Assembly (NCBI RefSeq): GCF_020172665.1
Contig: NZ_CP083985.1
Location: 3,178,040 to 3,242,039, forward strand
From: [Mycobacterium] zoologicum
Lineage (GTDB): Bacteria > Actinomycetota > Actinomycetes > Mycobacteriales > Mycobacteriaceae
Reading direction: 5' to 3'
Length of the DNA: 64,000 nt
Shown: one piece after another, positions 1 to 10,137 of the stretch
How the letters are laid out: each line of letters starts with the position of its first letter
Position numbering within the stretch: the stretch's first letter is position 1
Notes under the pieces: model-generated
What the model saw: the letters and a program-made list of their open reading frames with translations, nothing else
Database searches by the model: none
Told to the model about the DNA's origin: nothing
Position numbers and translations under genes: made by a program

Positions 1-994
1 CGCAGCGGGAGCCGAAGCGGTGGTGTCGGTGCGCGCCGACCGCCCGATTCCCCGCGACACCGCCGTGCGGGTATCGGGCCTGTCGGTCGCCGGTGAGCAG
101 TACCTCGACTTTCGCCCCGAGCACGAGAACGGGCCCTACCTGACCGACGGCTCACTGATCGGTCAGGAACAGACAGGCGTGCCGGTGTCGCTGCCCCAGA
201 TCATCGACGACAGCCGTGGCGCGCTGGGCCAGGTGGATGCCGAGAAGCTCACCGCGGTCTTCAACGAACTGCGGGTCAGCCCGGAAGGCGGCAAGAAGCT
301 GTCCGCGCTGTTGGACGGCACTGTGTTGCTGGCCTCGACACTCGACGGCGTACTGCCCGAGACCGTCAGCATGCTGCGCAACACCCGGATCACGTTCACC
401 ACCTTCGGCGACGTCGCCCCGGGACTGCGTGGAACCAGCAAAGACCTGCAGCAGATCCTCGAGGGCGTCAACACGATGGACGGCGGATTCCGCACCCTGG
501 TCGACCTCGGCAGCACCGAACTCGGGCAGGTCGACGGCTTCATCGGCGACAACCGCGAGAACGTCTACGCCCTGCTGGGCAACCTCACCACCCTGTCGCA
601 GATCTTCTACCTGCGGGTGCCTGCCCTGCAGGACCTGTGGCGCCCCGACCACCAGTCCCTGGTGGATCGCCTGGCCGGCACCGTGCACGACGGCGGGGTC
701 TGGGTGATCGCCGACATCTACCCGCGGCATCGCTGCGACTACGGCCTGCCGCGCAAGTCGCCGTCGGCGGTGAATTTCCCTGCCCCCTACCGCAATACCT
801 ATTGTCCCGATGACGACCCGTCCTTGTTGGTCCGCGGTGCCCGCAATGCGCCGCGCCCCCCGGGGGATGACACCGCCGGCCCGGTGCCCGGAAGTGATCC
901 GCTGGCGACTCTGGATCCGCCACCGGTCTACCCGCCCTACACCCTGCCCACTCCCGACGGCGGTCCCGCGCTGCCCGCATGGATCCCCAACTGA
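1..994 (+). CDS. Mce family protein, last subunit (MceF-type), 5' partial
   Basis: This is the C-terminal part of a virulence-factor Mce protein; the frame is already open at the window edge, so the MlaD-like N-terminal domain is mostly missing. What remains is the end of that domain (about 40 residues), the helical Mce region and a Pro-rich tail ending PALPAWIPN. Mce proteins form the periplasmic lipid shuttle of YrbE/Mce importers in the mycobacterial envelope. The next gene starts inside the stop codon (TGATG), so the two are translationally coupled. Two Mce-associated genes follow directly, which marks this as the last mce gene of the operon; the F-type call rests on that position and the Pro-rich tail. 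The gene contents downstream resemble the mce3 locus. Confidence 0.85.
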   Translation, partial: AAGAEAVVSVRADRPIPRDTAVRVSGLSVAGEQYLDFRPEHENGPYLTDGSLIGQEQTGVPVSLPQIIDDSRGALGQVDAEKLTAVFNELRVSPEGGKKLSALLDGTVLLASTLDGVLPETVSMLRNTRITFTTFGDVAPGLRGTSKDLQQILEGVNTMDGGFRTLVDLGSTELGQVDGFIGDNRENVYALLGNLTTLSQIFYLRVPALQDLWRPDHQSLVDRLAGTVHDGGVWVIADIYPRHRCDYGLPRKSPSAVNFPAPYRNTYCPDDDPSLLVRGARNAPRPPGDDTAGPVPGSDPLATLDPPPVYPPYTLPTPDGGPALPAWIPN

Positions 995-1608
995 TGAGAA
1001 AGCCGAGCCCCATGGGAAATACCCGCGAGCGCGACGTCTTCGACGAACTCCTCGGAGACTACGAGCCCGATGCCGCACCGACCGAGGCCGAGACGGCCAC
1101 GCCCGATCCCGTGGAATCCAGCGCGCCGTCGACGCGGAGAACCCGGGCGGCGGCGCTGCTGGCCGCGCTGGTCATCGCGGCACTGGCCTATTCGGGGTAC
1201 GCGGGTTGGCGCCTGCACCAGGTCGATGCGAGTGCAGCGGCCGCGCAGTCCGCGTTGGCGGCCGCCAAGGACTACGCCATCGCCCTGACCACCCTGGACA
1301 CCGCCGACATCGACGGAAACTACGCCCGCGCACTCGACGGAGCGACCGGAGGGTTCAAGGAGGCCTACAGCCTGGGCGCCAAGCAATTACGCCAGATCCT
1401 GATCGACAACAAGGCCTCCGGAAAGGGCGTCGTCATCGACGCGGCGGTCAAGTCGGCCACCACAAAACGGGTCGAGGTGTTGCTGTTCGTCGACCAATCC
1501 ATCACCAACGCGGTCCGCTCCCAACCACGTATCGACCGCAACCGGATCCAGATGACCATGGAACGCGTCGACGGCCAATGGCTGGCCAGCCAAGTCGACC
1601 TGATCTGA
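994..1608 (+). CDS. Mce-associated membrane protein (Rv1972-like)
   Basis: A 204-residue protein with an acidic N-terminal cytosolic segment, one transmembrane helix at about residues 50-70 and an extracytoplasmic domain of about 130 residues ending in VDGQWLASQVDLI. Mce-associated (Mas) proteins are thought to stabilise Mce importer complexes. I chose the ATG at 994 because it overlaps the mceF stop (TGATG); an ATG 15 bases upstream (979) and one 18 bases downstream (1012) are alternatives. It is paralogous to the next gene: both contain a D(G/D)xTGGF motif and a VLLFV(D/Q)Q strand. Confidence 0.8.
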   Translation: MRKPSPMGNTRERDVFDELLGDYEPDAAPTEAETATPDPVESSAPSTRRTRAAALLAALVIAALAYSGYAGWRLHQVDASAAAAQSALAAAKDYAIALTTLDTADIDGNYARALDGATGGFKEAYSLGAKQLRQILIDNKASGKGVVIDAAVKSATTKRVEVLLFVDQSITNAVRSQPRIDRNRIQMTMERVDGQWLASQVDLI

Positions 1609-1626
1609 CCAGTGAAGAGAGCACCC

Positions 1627-2136
1627 ATGACCACCCGACTGCGGCGCATCGTGAAACCGGCAGCCGTGCTCACCGCGATTGCCGTGATCACCGGCACCGG
1701 ATATCAGAGCTGGCTGCTCTACCAACACCATCGCTGCGGTGTCGCCGCCCACGAAGCGCTCGACGCCGCAGCGCAATACGCGGCGATCCTGACCACCGCG
1801 AGCCCCGGCACCATCGACGGGCAGATCACCAGAATCCTTGACGGGTCCACCGGTGGGTTCCACGATCGCTACGCCAAGCAGAGTTCGGATCTTCGGGCGC
1901 TGCTGCTCGCCAACCAGGTGACCACCCGCGGCAGCGTGGTCAACTCGGCGGTGAAGTCGGCTGATGCCCGCAGCGCCACCGTGTTGTTGTTCGTTCAGCA
2001 GACCTTCACCAGCGCCAAGGCGAAAGGCGCACCCGGCGATCCGCCGTCCGACGTCACCCCGATGGCGATCACCCTGCAGAAGGTGGACGGGCGCTGGCTT
2101 GCCAGTGACGTCGCTGCCGCGGAGCTGAACCCGTGA
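1627..2136 (+). CDS. Mce-associated membrane protein (Rv1973-like)
   Basis: A 169-residue single-pass protein: a short basic N-terminus, a transmembrane helix at about residues 10-32, then an extracytoplasmic domain with DGSTGGFHDRY and VLLFVQQTF. It shares architecture with its upstream neighbour, so the pair looks like an old tandem duplication, as in the mce3 operon. The ATG at 1627 follows a purine-rich GAAGAGAG; a GTG at 1612 would add five residues. Its stop overlaps the next start (GTGA), so all these genes appear to form one transcription unit. Confidence 0.78.
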   Translation: MTTRLRRIVKPAAVLTAIAVITGTGYQSWLLYQHHRCGVAAHEALDAAAQYAAILTTASPGTIDGQITRILDGSTGGFHDRYAKQSSDLRALLLANQVTTRGSVVNSAVKSADARSATVLLFVQQTFTSAKAKGAPGDPPSDVTPMAITLQKVDGRWLASDVAAAELNP

Positions 2137-2933
2137 CCGGGCGCCTCGCCGCCGCGGCAGCCGCGACGGGAACCGTTACCGCGCTGCTGTTCTGCGCACC
2201 GGCGCCTGCCGGCTCCGCCGCGGGGTTCTGTGGCGAACTGCAGGCCGGCTGGGACGGCCAGCGGTGTAGCACCCTGGTCGTCTCACCCCGAAAAGCCGAG
2301 CGCTACATCGCCTTCGACCTTCCCGAACCGATGCTGGACGACGCCACAGCGGGCCCTGTGGTGCGCGACTTCTACCAGCGACTGATGAGTGGGTGGCGCA
2401 GTTCGGGTGCCGAGGCCGCGCGCGACAGCAGCGCGATCGCCTACTACGAGAGCTTTCCCGGGCCGGGCTCGGTGCAGTCACTGGTCATTCATGAATGCCT
2501 GGAGCCGTTTGGGATGCAGGCCAACAACGCCTACCGCACCTTCGTCTTCGACATGGCCTCAGGGCGCCGGCTCGGCCTGGGCGACCTGTTCAAGCCGGGT
2601 GTCGACCCGATGAGCGTCATCCCACCCGCAGCGGCCCCGGTGCTCCCGGCGGCCCTGGACGCCGCGGCTCCCCCGCACGCGCCGAACACCTATCCGTTCA
2701 CCGCGCAGGAGTTTTCGCCCGGCCCCCGCGGCAATGGATACACCGGCGACTACCGGGCTTTCGCGCTGTCCACCGACCACCTCGTGCTGTACCTGCCCGA
2801 TGCCCCGATGCTGCGGGAGACACCGCAGCCCGCCGACCGGTTGGTGTGGTCGATGGACGGCGGGGCGGTGGTGGTCCGGGTGCCGTTGGAGGCACTGTCG
2901 GGCGTCCTGCGTCCGCAATACGGTGGAACATGA
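2133..2933 (+). CDS. Secreted DUF3298/RsiV-like protein (Rv1975/MPT64-type)
   Basis: A 266-residue exported protein. An Ala-rich signal peptide (about residues 1-28, ending near PAGSAAG) precedes a mixed alpha/beta domain. The segment SLVIHECLEPFGMQANNAYRT followed by FDMASGRRLGLGDLFKPGVD matches the DUF3298 signature, in which a short helix precedes the 'xLxLxDLF' stretch; this family includes RsiV and mycobacterial MPT64. The biochemical role is unknown. The GTG start overlaps the preceding stop by four bases (GTGA). Its place directly after two Mce-associated genes matches the Rv1972-Rv1975 arrangement of the M. tuberculosis mce3 operon. Confidence 0.7.
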   Translation: MTGRLAAAAAATGTVTALLFCAPAPAGSAAGFCGELQAGWDGQRCSTLVVSPRKAERYIAFDLPEPMLDDATAGPVVRDFYQRLMSGWRSSGAEAARDSSAIAYYESFPGPGSVQSLVIHECLEPFGMQANNAYRTFVFDMASGRRLGLGDLFKPGVDPMSVIPPAAAPVLPAALDAAAPPHAPNTYPFTAQEFSPGPRGNGYTGDYRAFALSTDHLVLYLPDAPMLRETPQPADRLVWSMDGGAVVVRVPLEALSGVLRPQYGGT

Positions 2934-2961
2934 ACCGCACACTGATTGGAGGGCCCCGCCG

Positions 2962-3141
2962 ATGATGGTTCTGGTATGGATCATCGACCTTGTCGTCAGC
3001 TTGCTGCGCTACCTGGCCTCCCCCGAAGGCCGGCTGCTGCGCGTCGGCGTGCTGGTCGTGCTCTTTTTCGGTGCACTGGTGGGGGTTGCCGGGCTCATCT
3101 GGGGACTCGCCCAACTACCGCACTACCTGGCCGGACCGTAG
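2962..3141 (+). CDS. Small hydrophobic membrane protein, 59 aa
   Basis: A short open frame starting with ATG-ATG, behind a GGAGGG ribosome-binding site about eight bases upstream. The protein has a hydrophobic start (MMVLVWIIDLVVSLLRYL), a short charged turn (SPEGRLLR) and a second hydrophobic segment, so it probably spans the membrane twice. I do not recognise a family. It lies between the secreted DUF3298 gene and the first MpaB-type gene, with 28 and 23 bases of spacing, so it is very likely co-transcribed with them. Confidence 0.6.
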   Translation: MMVLVWIIDLVVSLLRYLASPEGRLLRVGVLVVLFFGALVGVAGLIWGLAQLPHYLAGP

Positions 3142-3164
3142 CCCAATCGAAAGGATCGCGGAGT

Positions 3165-4046
3165 ATGTCCACCCTGCATGAACTCACCACCGACCAGACG
3201 CGGATCAGCGTTGAGACCTACACCCCGCGCTGGGACGACGAACCCGTCAACCTCACCGAGGCACTGGACTTCTGGTCGGCCGCCGCATCGGCCGCCAACG
3301 TCGTCATGCAGATGAGCATGCCCGGCGTCGGACACGGCGTCGTGGAGAGCCGGGTGGAATCCGGTGCGCTGATGGAACATCCGTGGAAGCGGCTGCGCAC
3401 CACCGCGCAATACATGGCGGTCGCGGTGCTGGGCACCGACGAGGAACGCGACGCCTACCGCGATGCGATCAACGTCGCGCACCGGCAGGTCCGCTCCACC
3501 GATGAGAGTCCGGTCAAATACAACGCCTTCGACAGGGACCTGCAATTGTGGGTCGCCGCATGCCTTTTCGTCTTCTACGAAGACACCTATCAGCTGCTGC
3601 GCGGCAAGATGACCGAGGAACAGGCCGAGGAGTTCTACCACCACGCCTGGCCACTGGGCACCACCCTGCAGGTCACCGCCGACCAGTGGCCGGCCACCCG
3701 GGCCGAATTCGACACTTATTGGAACACCACCTGCCGAACACTGGAGATGGACGACGCGGTCCGCGAGTTCCTGCTGCGACTGATCGGATTGAAGATGGTC
3801 AATCCGCTCCTGCGAGTGCTGTTCGCTCCACTGTTGCGGTTCTTGACCATCGGGTTTCTCTCACCGGTCTTTCGGGAGCTGCTCGCCGTCGAATGGTCGC
3901 CGACCGAACAGCGCCGGTTCGAGAACCTCTTCCTGTTCGTGTCATTCGTCAACCGCTTCATTCCCCGGTTCATCCGCACCGCCAACTACGCCGTGCTGAT
4001 GGGCGATCTGCGGTATCGCCGCCGCCGGAACAAGTCGCTGATCTGA
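3165..4046 (+). CDS. MpaB/DUF2236 family oxygenase-like protein 1
   Basis: A 293-residue DUF2236 protein (ER-bound oxygenase MpaB/rubber oxygenase Lcp family; characterised members bind haem b). Supporting motifs are the YNAFDRDLQLWVAACLFVFYED helix region, the WPATRAEFDTYW segment and a basic C-terminus rich in Arg and Pro. Start ATG 3165 has AAAGGA upstream. Only two bases separate it from a second DUF2236 gene. Substrate unknown; placement in an mce3-type operon suggests a lipid or terpenoid substrate, which is inference. Confidence 0.75.
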   Translation: MSTLHELTTDQTRISVETYTPRWDDEPVNLTEALDFWSAAASAANVVMQMSMPGVGHGVVESRVESGALMEHPWKRLRTTAQYMAVAVLGTDEERDAYRDAINVAHRQVRSTDESPVKYNAFDRDLQLWVAACLFVFYEDTYQLLRGKMTEEQAEEFYHHAWPLGTTLQVTADQWPATRAEFDTYWNTTCRTLEMDDAVREFLLRLIGLKMVNPLLRVLFAPLLRFLTIGFLSPVFRELLAVEWSPTEQRRFENLFLFVSFVNRFIPRFIRTANYAVLMGDLRYRRRRNKSLI

Positions 4047-4048
4047 TC

Positions 4049-4852
4049 ATGTCGCGACGCCACGACGACGGATTGGGACCCCACAGCATCCTGTGGCATG
4101 TCCTGGCCGACCGGCGCTACCTGTTCGTGCTGCCCCGGGCGGTATGTCTGCTGATGCTGCATCCCGGTATCGCCGCCGGGATCACCGAGCACGCCCTGAT
4201 GCGTGATCGCATCTGGCTGCACAAGCGGCGCACCGTCACCCAGGCCGTCAACTACGCCTACTCCGACCGCGACATGAGTCCTCAGATGCGGTTCTCCCAC
4301 GAACATGTCAAAGGCGTCGACGCGTTCGGCCAGAAGTACCACGCACTGAATCCCGATACCTTCCATTTTCAGCACAGTGCCTACGTAGAGTCCCTATTCG
4401 TCATGGTCAACACATTCATCCGCCGGCTCGACGCCGACGAGCACGAGCAGCTCTACTCCGAATGCTGCTCCTGGTATCGCCGGTATGGCCTGTCCACCCG
4501 GCCGATGCCGGCGACCTGGCCCGAATTCGGCGAGTACTTCCAGGACTACTGTCGCGCAAACCTGATGTCCGGCCCGCACTTCGAGCCGTACCGCGAACAG
4601 ATCTTCGCCCCCACCGACTGGTGGATGCGCGCGGTCCCCCAACGTGCGATCCGCGCACTGCAGCATCCCCTGGCCCGAGAACTCACCGGAATCGACGTCA
4701 ACGCAGCCGACCGATGGTCGCTGCGGCAGTTCGTCCGGTTGAGCCAGATGTCGACGCTGACCCCCAGGCACCGCTGGAACGCCCGGGCGCGCGCCGCACT
4801 TCGCGCCAGCAGCGCAGCACAATCCGATAACACCGCTGAGCGCCGTCCGTGA
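4049..4852 (+). CDS. MpaB/DUF2236 family oxygenase-like protein 2
   Basis: A 267-residue DUF2236 protein with HEHVKGVDAFGQKYHALNPD followed by a TFHFQHSAYVESLF helix. The histidines in 'KYHALxPxxFxxxH' are typical of the family and several are absent from paralogue 1, so the two may be non-equivalent partners. It starts two bases after the previous stop and its own stop overlaps the regulator's GTG start (GTGA), giving a tight oxygenase-oxygenase-regulator unit. Enzymatic activity is not shown by sequence alone. Confidence 0.75.
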   Translation: MSRRHDDGLGPHSILWHVLADRRYLFVLPRAVCLLMLHPGIAAGITEHALMRDRIWLHKRRTVTQAVNYAYSDRDMSPQMRFSHEHVKGVDAFGQKYHALNPDTFHFQHSAYVESLFVMVNTFIRRLDADEHEQLYSECCSWYRRYGLSTRPMPATWPEFGEYFQDYCRANLMSGPHFEPYREQIFAPTDWWMRAVPQRAIRALQHPLARELTGIDVNAADRWSLRQFVRLSQMSTLTPRHRWNARARAALRASSAAQSDNTAERRP

Positions 4853-6084
4853 CTGATACCGCACCCACGGTTCGACGACGACGCCCCAAGGACCGCAAAG
4901 ACCAGATCGTGCGGGCCGCAGCCGAATCGTTCAGCAGTCAGGGCTATCACACGGTCGGCGTGGAAGACATCGCCACCGAGGTCGGCATCTCGGCTCCTGC
5001 CCTCTACCGGCACTACGCCAGCAAGTACGACCTGTTCAGGGTCGCGGTGTTGGCGCTGAGCCAACAACTGGTCGACGACACCGACATCGAACCCGGCCCC
5101 GACGCCGGCCCGTCCGGGACGCTGGATCAGCTCATCACGGCCCTGATCGACACCGCGCTGCGCAACCGCGAATCCGGGGGCCTCTACCGATGGCAGGCCC
5201 GTTATCTGCGCGACGACGACGCCACCCGGCTGTTGGATCAGCTGCGGATGGTCAACCAACGCCTCCAGCTGCCGATGGCCGAGCTCCTGCCGGAATCCCC
5301 ACCGCTGCATCATCAGATGCTGTCGGCGGCGGTGCTCAGCGTTGTCGGCGGCATCACCGATCACCGACTGCGCGCCCCCGCCGACGACATCAAAGAGCTG
5401 CTGGTGCAGGCGTCGTGGGCAATGCTGAACACCCCCCTGCCCACCCCGGACGACTTCACACCCGGCGTGCGCGGAGAACGTATCTTGACCGCGGATGCCG
5501 GAGTCTACGAGGCGGTGCTGCACGCCGCGATGACGCTGTTTCACCGACACGGTTACCCCGAGACCAGTGTGGCCCAGATCGCCAAGGTCGCCCACCTGCG
5601 GGCATCGGGAATCTACCGCTACTTTCCGGGCAAGGCCGACATCCTCAGCACCGCGTTGCGGCGCTCATCGGATCGGCTCTCCGCGGAGCTGTCGGTGGTC
5701 AACACCAACGGTTCCGAACCGCGAGATGCATTGACACAACTGGTCGACATCTACGTGGCCACCTCGTTCGCCAACCCGGAGCTCGCCTCGATCTACTACA
5801 GCGAGCAGGTCCACCTGTGCGCGATCGACCGCACACTGCTGCGCAATGTGCAGCGATCCACCATCGACTCCTGGGTGGGTTTGCTGGTGGCCGTGCGCCC
5901 CGATCTCAGCGCGATGCCCGCGCGATTCCTGGTCCACGCGGCCATGGGCCTGGTGGTCGATATCGGGCGGCTGGTGCACTACGACCGGCCCGACCCGGCC
6001 TTGGAGACCTCCGAGACGCCGCACCTGGCCTACGAGCAGGCATGCGTGCGCACGCTGATGCACGCCGTGCTGTTCGGCGCCTGA
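4849..6084 (+). CDS. mce3R: Tandem double-TetR transcriptional regulator (Mce3R-like)
   Basis: A 411-residue protein with two complete TetR units. The first helix-turn-helix is at about residues 17-65 (AAESFSSQGYHTVGVEDIA, then APALYRHYASKYDLF). The second is at about 215-262 (AMTLFHRHGYPETSVAQIA, then ASGIYRYFPGKADIL). Each is followed by its own helical ligand domain. M. tuberculosis Mce3R has the same unusual one-chain duplication and similar length (about 406 residues) and represses mce3 and lipid-related genes. Here the gene is the last of the mce-side unit rather than divergent from it, so feedback control of the whole operon is plausible but inferred. Confidence 0.8.
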   Translation: MTDTAPTVRRRRPKDRKDQIVRAAAESFSSQGYHTVGVEDIATEVGISAPALYRHYASKYDLFRVAVLALSQQLVDDTDIEPGPDAGPSGTLDQLITALIDTALRNRESGGLYRWQARYLRDDDATRLLDQLRMVNQRLQLPMAELLPESPPLHHQMLSAAVLSVVGGITDHRLRAPADDIKELLVQASWAMLNTPLPTPDDFTPGVRGERILTADAGVYEAVLHAAMTLFHRHGYPETSVAQIAKVAHLRASGIYRYFPGKADILSTALRRSSDRLSAELSVVNTNGSEPRDALTQLVDIYVATSFANPELASIYYSEQVHLCAIDRTLLRNVQRSTIDSWVGLLVAVRPDLSAMPARFLVHAAMGLVVDIGRLVHYDRPDPALETSETPHLAYEQACVRTLMHAVLFGA

Positions 6085-6099
6085 GCCGCCTCCCGCGTC

Positions 6100-9060
6100 C
6101 TACTTGGTGTTGTTGAACTTCTCCATGGCGTCGTCGAGGCGCTGCAGGGCCGCACCGTAGGAGGCGAAGTCGCCCCGGCGCTGGGTGTCGCGCACCGCGT
6201 TGATCGCCGCGTCGATCTCGCGCAGCGCGGCCGCCTTCGCCGGCGACAGGCCCGCAGCACCCGACGGCGGAGGCGGTGCGGGCACCGCCGCGACCGGCGG
6301 GGCGGCCACCGGCTTCTGCTGCTGGGCCCCGCCTTCTGTGGGAGTGATGTCGGTGGCCGCCGCACTGGCGCCCGGTCCGAACAACCCGGTCAGCGCATCG
6401 GAGACCGTCGGCCCGTACCCGATCTTGTCGTTGTACATCATCGCCACCCGAATAAGGCGCGGGTAGGACGACGCGGCGTCACTGGAACCCGGTGAGGCAT
6501 AGACGGGCTCGACGTAGAGCAGGCCGCCCTGGGCCACCGGCAGCGTCAGCAGATTGCCCCACCGGATGCGGTTCTGGTTGTCGCGCCCGATCACACCCAG
6601 GTCCTGGCTGACGGCGGTGTCGGTGGTGATCGCGTTGTTGGCCAGCTTGGGACCGTTGACCTGACCGGGAATGGTCAGAACGGTGATCTTGCCGTAGGTG
6701 TCCGGGTCGGAGCTGGCCGAGATGTAGGCCGCCAGGTAGTCGCGCTTGAACCGGTTCATCGCGCTGGTCAGCTGGTACGAAGCCGAACCATCCTCTTTCA
6801 CAAGGTTTTTCGCCACGATGTAGAACGGCGGCTGGAAGCTGCTGGCGGTCGGGTTGGGGTCCAGCGGCACATCCCAGAAGTCCGACGTGGAGAAGAAGGT
6901 CACCGGGTCGTTGACGTGATACTTGGCCAGCAGCATGCGCTGCACCTTGAACAGGTCCTCGGGATAGCGCAGGTGGTCGGCCAACTCGGGCGAGATGTCC
7001 GCCTTGGGCTTGACCGTTCCCGGGAACACCTTCATCCACGCCTGCAGCACCGGGTCCTGCTCGTCCTGGGCGTAGAGGTGCACCGTTCCGTCGTAGGCGT
7101 CGACGGTGGCCTTGACCGAGTTGCGAATGTAGGACACCCGCCGATCCGGCAGCAGCCGGTTGAACTCCACCTCTTTGGAGTCCATGGTCGCCGACGACAG
7201 TGACGTCAGCTCCGAGTACGGGTAGTTGTCCAAGGTGGTGTAGCCGTCGATGATCCACACCAGCCGCTTGTTGACGATCGCCGGGTACACCGTCGAGTCG
7301 GTGGTCAGCCATGGTGCCACGGCCTGCACGCGGCCGGCCGGGTCACGGTTGAACAGAATCTTGCTGTCCGAGCCGATCACATTGGAGAACAAGAAATTTC
7401 GCTCGGCGAACTTCGCGGCGAACACGCTGCGGGCCAACCAGTTTCCGATGTCGACCCCGCCGGTACCGGTGTAGGTGTAGTTCTTGGTCTCGGTGTTGGT
7501 CTCGTAGTCGTATTCGCGGTCGTTGCCATTGCGCCCGACGATCGCGTAGTCCGCGAGGGTGTCGGCGATCACCGGTCCGTAGTAGACGCGCGGCTGGTCC
7601 AGGCGGGCCGGCCCCTGGGAGACCACCCCGCCGTTGGCCCCGACGACGTTGGCCAGGAACTCCGGGTAGCCGCCGTTCTGGTTGGGGTCGTTGGCGATTC
7701 CGCGCACGGTGTTGGCCGGCGAGGCGATGAACCCGTTGCCGTGGGTGTAGACGGTGTGCCGGTTGATCCAGTCGCGCTGGTTGTCGATCAACCGGTCCGG
7801 GTTGAGCTCTCGGGCGGCGACGACATAGTCGCGCAGCTGGCCGTCGTCGTCTCGGTAGCGGTCGATGGTGAGCTGGTCGGGGAAGAAGTAGAAGTTCTTG
7901 CCCTGCTGGAACTGCGTGAAGGCCGGACTGACGATCGTCGGGTCCAGCAGCCGGATGTTCGATGTGGTGGCCGCGTCGGCGCCCACCTGCGCGGCGGTGG
8001 CCCGGGTATCCGAGCCGTAGTTGCGGTAAGTCACCACGTCCTCAGTCAGCCCGTAGGCGTGCCGGGTCGCCGTGATGGAACGCGAGATGTATTCGCTTTC
8101 CTTCTGTGCCGCGTTGGGTTTGACGCTGAACTGCTCCACTATCAGCGGCCAGCCCGCGCCGACGATCACCGACGACAGCAGCAACAGCACCAGACCGACC
8201 GCCGGAATCTGCAAGTCGCGCAACACGATCGCCGAGAACACCGCCACCGCGCAGATCAGCGCGATCGCCAGCAGGATCATCTTGGCGGGCAGCACCGCAT
8301 TGATGTCGGTGTAGCCGGCGCCGGTGAAGGGTTTGCCGGCCCGGGTATGGCTGAGCAGTTCATAGCGGTCCAGCCAGTAGGACCCGGCCTTGAGCAGCAC
8401 CAGGGTGCCGACCAGGCTGACCACCTGAATGCGGGCCGGACGGCTCAGCGCACCGGCCCGGCCGGACAGCCGGATTCCACCGAAGATGTAGTGCGTCGTC
8501 AGGTTCGCCAGTGCGGCCAGGAAGAACGTCACCAGCAGCAGCCCGAGCACAAGTCGGTAGAACGGTAGATCGAAGGCGTAGAAACCGAGGTCCCTGCCGA
8601 ATTGCGGATCCGCGATACCGAATTCACCGCCGTGCAGGAACAGCTGGATACGCACCCAGTAGCTCTGCGCGACGATCCCGGCCAGCAGGCCCACACCCGC
8701 AGGGATCCCGAACCCGACCACCCGCAGCCGCGACAGCACGACGGTGCGGTAGCGCGCAACCGGATCGTTGGCGCCGCCTGACGGCACGAACACCGGCCGG
8801 ACCCGAAACGCCATCGCCATCCCGGCGAACACGATCCCGCCGACCATCAGCGCCACCACCACGAAGGCGACCAGGCGGGTCAGCAGCGTCGTGACGAACA
8901 CCGACCGGTAGCCCAGCTCCCCGAACCACAGCCAGTCGACGTAGCCGTCGATCATCCGCGGCGCCACCAGCAGCAACAGGATCACGGTGATGGCACTGCC
9001 GACCATGATCCGGCTGCGCGGGGTCAGTTTCGGCATCCTCGCGGTGGGTCGCATACCCAC
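6100..9060 (-). CDS. UPF0182 family large membrane protein (Rv3193c-like)
   Basis: A 986-residue integral membrane protein. About seven transmembrane helices occupy residues 15-300, followed by a large extracytoplasmic domain containing [14 protein letters not shown] and [17 protein letters not shown], both typical of UPF0182. The C-terminus is a Pro/Ala-rich linker and a helical tail. Function is unknown. The GTG at 9060 has an AGGAG ten bases upstream; an ATG two codons later is the alternative. It is 57 bases downstream of the PDZ protease gene on the same strand, matching Rv3194c-Rv3193c. Confidence 0.88.
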   Translation of the reverse strand: MGMRPTARMPKLTPRSRIMVGSAITVILLLLVAPRMIDGYVDWLWFGELGYRSVFVTTLLTRLVAFVVVALMVGGIVFAGMAMAFRVRPVFVPSGGANDPVARYRTVVLSRLRVVGFGIPAGVGLLAGIVAQSYWVRIQLFLHGGEFGIADPQFGRDLGFYAFDLPFYRLVLGLLLVTFFLAALANLTTHYIFGGIRLSGRAGALSRPARIQVVSLVGTLVLLKAGSYWLDRYELLSHTRAGKPFTGAGYTDINAVLPAKMILLAIALICAVAVFSAIVLRDLQIPAVGLVLLLLSSVIVGAGWPLIVEQFSVKPNAAQKESEYISRSITATRHAYGLTEDVVTYRNYGSDTRATAAQVGADAATTSNIRLLDPTIVSPAFTQFQQGKNFYFFPDQLTIDRYRDDDGQLRDYVVAARELNPDRLIDNQRDWINRHTVYTHGNGFIASPANTVRGIANDPNQNGGYPEFLANVVGANGGVVSQGPARLDQPRVYYGPVIADTLADYAIVGRNGNDREYDYETNTETKNYTYTGTGGVDIGNWLARSVFAAKFAERNFLFSNVIGSDSKILFNRDPAGRVQAVAPWLTTDSTVYPAIVNKRLVWIIDGYTTLDNYPYSELTSLSSATMDSKEVEFNRLLPDRRVSYIRNSVKATVDAYDGTVHLYAQDEQDPVLQAWMKVFPGTVKPKADISPELADHLRYPEDLFKVQRMLLAKYHVNDPVTFFSTSDFWDVPLDPNPTASSFQPPFYIVAKNLVKEDGSASYQLTSAMNRFKRDYLAAYISASSDPDTYGKITVLTIPGQVNGPKLANNAITTDTAVSQDLGVIGRDNQNRIRWGNLLTLPVAQGGLLYVEPVYASPGSSDAASSYPRLIRVAMMYNDKIGYGPTVSDALTGLFGPGASAAATDITPTEGGAQQQKPVAAPPVAAVPAPPPPSGAAGLSPAKAAALREIDAAINAVRDTQRRGDFASYGAALQRLDDAMEKFNNTK

Positions 9061-9117
9061 AGGCCACGCTCCTAATTCGGTTGGGTGCTGATCCGCCCAC
9101 TGTAGCCAACCGCCCGC

Positions 9118-10137
9118 TCAGCAGGACGGTGGCTGACCTCCGGCGGCAAGGGTCTTCAACGCATCCACCGCCCGGGCCAGACTGTCGACCTTGACCAGTT
9201 GCAGACCGACATCGTCCGACCGCGCCTCGTAGCAGTTGTCGGTGGGCACCAGAAAGACCGTCGCGCCGGCCTCCCGGGCCGCGATCATCTTGTGGGTGAT
9301 ACCGCCGATCGGGTCGACCTGGCCGTTCGACTTGATGACACCCGTTCCGGCAATGAATTTCGGCCCGGCCAACTCCCCGGTGGTGAGCTTGTCGATCACC
9401 GCCAGGGAGAACATCAGCCCCGCCGACGGCCCGCCGATGTTGGCCAGGTTGAATTCGATGGTGAACGGCGCCCACGGCGCATCGAGTACCGAGACACCCA
9501 GAAATCCGTTGGCGCGGTCCTTGTTCTCCCCCAGCGTAATCCGGGCGGTTCCGGGCGCGGCGTTCTTGCGCCGGTAGTCGATCACCACCTTCTCACCGGG
9601 CTTGGTGGCCGCCAGTCGCTTGGTGAACTGCTCCACGGTGTAGACGGGTTCACCGTTGACCGCATCGACCGCGTCGCCACGCTTCAGGGCACCCGCAGAA
9701 GGGCCCGGGTCGTGTACGTCGGCCAGCGTCACCGCGCTCGGGTAACGCAGGTAACCCAGCGCGGCGTATTCGGCGCTCTGCTCGGAGGCCCGGAAGTCGT
9801 CGTCGTTGTCGCGGTCCACCTCCTCACGGGACTTGTCGGGCGGATAGACCAGGTCACGAGGCATCAACTGCTCGCGACCGGACAACCACAGCGTCAGCGC
9901 CTCGCCGAGGGTGAGCCCGTCGCGCTGCGAGACCGTGGTCATGTTGAGGTGGCCGGTGGTGGGGTGCGTCTCGGTGCCCTGGATGTCGACCACCTGCTTG
10001 CCGTCGACCGTGCCGAGGGTGTCGAAGGTGGGCCCCGGGCCCAGCGACACGAAGGGCACCGTCACCACCGCCAGCAGCGCGCCGAACACGACCATCGGCA
10101 GCACCGCGGCCAACAGCGTCACAATCCGCCTGTTCAC
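9118..10137 (-). CDS. Membrane-anchored PDZ/Lon-type (S16) serine protease
   Basis: A 339-residue YlbL-like protein. An N-terminal hydrophobic anchor (residues about 6-30) is followed by a PDZ domain (DVHDPGPSAGALKRGDAVDAV) and a Lon catalytic domain. The Ser nucleophile is in NIGGPSAGLMFSLAV and the Lys in GGITHKMIAAREAGA, the Ser-Lys dyad of family S16. It probably acts on envelope proteins outside the membrane. The start is a GTG (V-N-R-R-I). It is divergent from the DUF2342 gene across about 100 bases. Confidence 0.87.
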   Translation of the reverse strand: MNRRIVTLLAAVLPMVVFGALLAVVTVPFVSLGPGPTFDTLGTVDGKQVVDIQGTETHPTTGHLNMTTVSQRDGLTLGEALTLWLSGREQLMPRDLVYPPDKSREEVDRDNDDDFRASEQSAEYAALGYLRYPSAVTLADVHDPGPSAGALKRGDAVDAVNGEPVYTVEQFTKRLAATKPGEKVVIDYRRKNAAPGTARITLGENKDRANGFLGVSVLDAPWAPFTIEFNLANIGGPSAGLMFSLAVIDKLTTGELAGPKFIAGTGVIKSNGQVDPIGGITHKMIAAREAGATVFLVPTDNCYEARSDDVGLQLVKVDSLARAVDALKTLAAGGQPPSC

